A stretch of DNA of 6,303 nt from Thermoplasmata archaeon (lineage in GTDB: Archaea; Thermoplasmatota; Thermoplasmata; Lutacidiplasmatales; UBA184). Positions 5,652 through 6,303 of the stretch are shown piece after piece. The position numbers and the translations under genes are program-made. Positions within the stretch are counted from its first letter, which is position 1; each line of letters starts with the position of its first letter. The notes beneath the pieces were generated by a model that was not told the origin of the DNA, searched no databases, and was given only the letters and a program-made list of their open reading frames with translations. The stretch lies in assembly GCA_030039715.1 (NCBI GenBank), contig JASHVA010000172.1, positions 1 through 6,303 on the forward strand, written 5' to 3'.

Positions 5652-6303
5652 CGTCCTCCTCCGTCTGGTCTCCCGCTACAGCCCCTCGGGAAGAGAGCGG
5701 AGCGCCGTGCGCGAGTTTCGGCGGCTCGCCCGGGCGCTCGGGTACGCGACTTCGGTCGACCGCGCCGGCAACGGCTTCGCTCGCCGGGGCCGGGGTCGGC
5801 CCCACATCCTGTTCCTCGGCCACATCGACACGGTCGAGGGCCGCCGGCCGGTCCGACGACGCGCCGGACGCATCCACGGCCGGGGCTCGGTCGACGCGAA
5901 GGGGGCGCTCGCCGCCGCCCTCTGGGCGGGCCGCGACTTCGCCGGGCCCGGCCAGGTCACGATCGTGGCGGCGGTCGGCGAGGAGGCCGACAGTCGGGGG
6001 GCCCGGCACCTCGTCCACCGGCCGGCCCCGGACTTCGTCCTGGTCGGAGAGCCGAGCGGCTGGGACGGCGTGACGATCGGCTACAAGGGGGAGCTCCAGC
6101 TCGTCGCGACGTTCCGGGGCCGCCGGACGCACTACTCGAGCCCCGCCCCGACGACGACCGACGTCGCGCTCGACTGGACCGCGGCCGTACGGGGACTCGC
6201 CGTCGCGCGGCACACCGAGTCGCTGTTCGCTTCGCTGACCGCGAAGACGGTCGCGGTCGAGACGCGCCGACGGGGCGATGCGGAGACGACCCGGGTGACC
6301 GTC
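5638..6303 (+). CDS. lysK: LysW-ornithine/lysine hydrolase, 5' part, start codon anomalous (LysK/ArgE family; runs off window)
   Basis: The N-terminal two-thirds of an M20-family metallopeptidase that releases ornithine or lysine from LysW, the last carrier-dependent step. The frame is clear from 5650 on: VLLRLVSRYSPSG; GHIDTV with metal-ligand His and Asp (5821-5829); HGRGSVDAKG with bridging Asp (5893-5895); GEEADSRGAR with catalytic and metal Glu (5980-5985); GEPSGWDG with Glu at 6049; GYKGE; and GRRTHYSSPAP in the lid domain. The SRGAR and GEPSGWDG forms are typical of LysK rather than of bacterial ArgE. The last codon is at 6301-6303 and the C-terminus lies outside. No ATG, GTG or TTG exists in this frame between at least 5281 and 5706. 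The first GTG, at 5707, would remove the conserved YSPSG segment. I place the start at ACG 5638, which gives a normal-length N-terminus behind GGAGGTG. The alternative is GTG 5648 plus a lost base. Confidence 0.85.

Noticed and set aside
5183..6073. A plus-strand open frame covering the GTG at 5648 through 6073
   Set aside because: Before and after 5648 this frame gives Arg/Pro/Ser-rich text without motifs. All LysK catalytic motifs are in the neighbouring frame, so it is not the lysK frame unless a base has been lost just after 5648.

Overview
The window is an almost gap-free, single-strand (+) gene cluster of very high GC content (roughly 70% by eye). It encodes the amino-group carrier-protein (LysW) route of arginine biosynthesis, and possibly lysine as well. 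In order it holds: the 3' end of argG; argH; a 53-residue LysW carrier protein; the LysW ligase LysX/ArgX; the reductase ArgC/LysY; the kinase LysZ/ArgB; the aminotransferase LysJ/ArgD; and the 5' part of the deacylase LysK/ArgE, which runs off the right edge.

In this route the alpha-amino group of glutamate (or of alpha-aminoadipate, for lysine) is capped by attachment to the C-terminal Glu of LysW instead of by acetylation. LysX/ArgX makes the isopeptide. LysZ phosphorylates the free side-chain carboxylate, ArgC/LysY reduces it to a semialdehyde, LysJ transaminates it, and LysK releases ornithine (or lysine) and regenerates LysW. ArgG and ArgH then complete arginine from citrulline. Finding argG and argH in the same unit, and no homocitrate synthase, homoaconitase or homoisocitrate dehydrogenase, makes arginine the best-supported product. 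Dual use for lysine is possible but not shown here. Ornithine carbamoyltransferase (argF) is not in the window.

The organism is most likely an archaeon. An argG-argH-lysW-argX-argC-argB-argD-argE order resembles archaeal, notably haloarchaeal, arginine operons. The proteins are Arg-rich rather than strongly acidic, so a salt-in haloarchaeon is less likely than some other high-GC euryarchaeal or Thermoplasmata-like lineage. That placement is inference and is weak.

Layout: the genes are tightly coupled. ATGA stop/start overlaps occur at argH/lysW, lysX/argC and lysZ/lysJ. lysW and lysX overlap by 8 nt. The only gaps are 15 nt (argG-argH) and 9 nt (argC-lysZ). No stretch over 300 bases lacks a gene, and I saw no RNA genes, mobile elements, CRISPR arrays, terminators or internal promoters. 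The main anomaly is at the lysJ/lysK junction: the lysK reading frame has no ATG, GTG or TTG start in a plausible position. It must use a non-standard start (ACG at 5638, behind a good Shine-Dalgarno-like sequence), or carry a frameshift just after a GTGA overlap, or reflect a base error.
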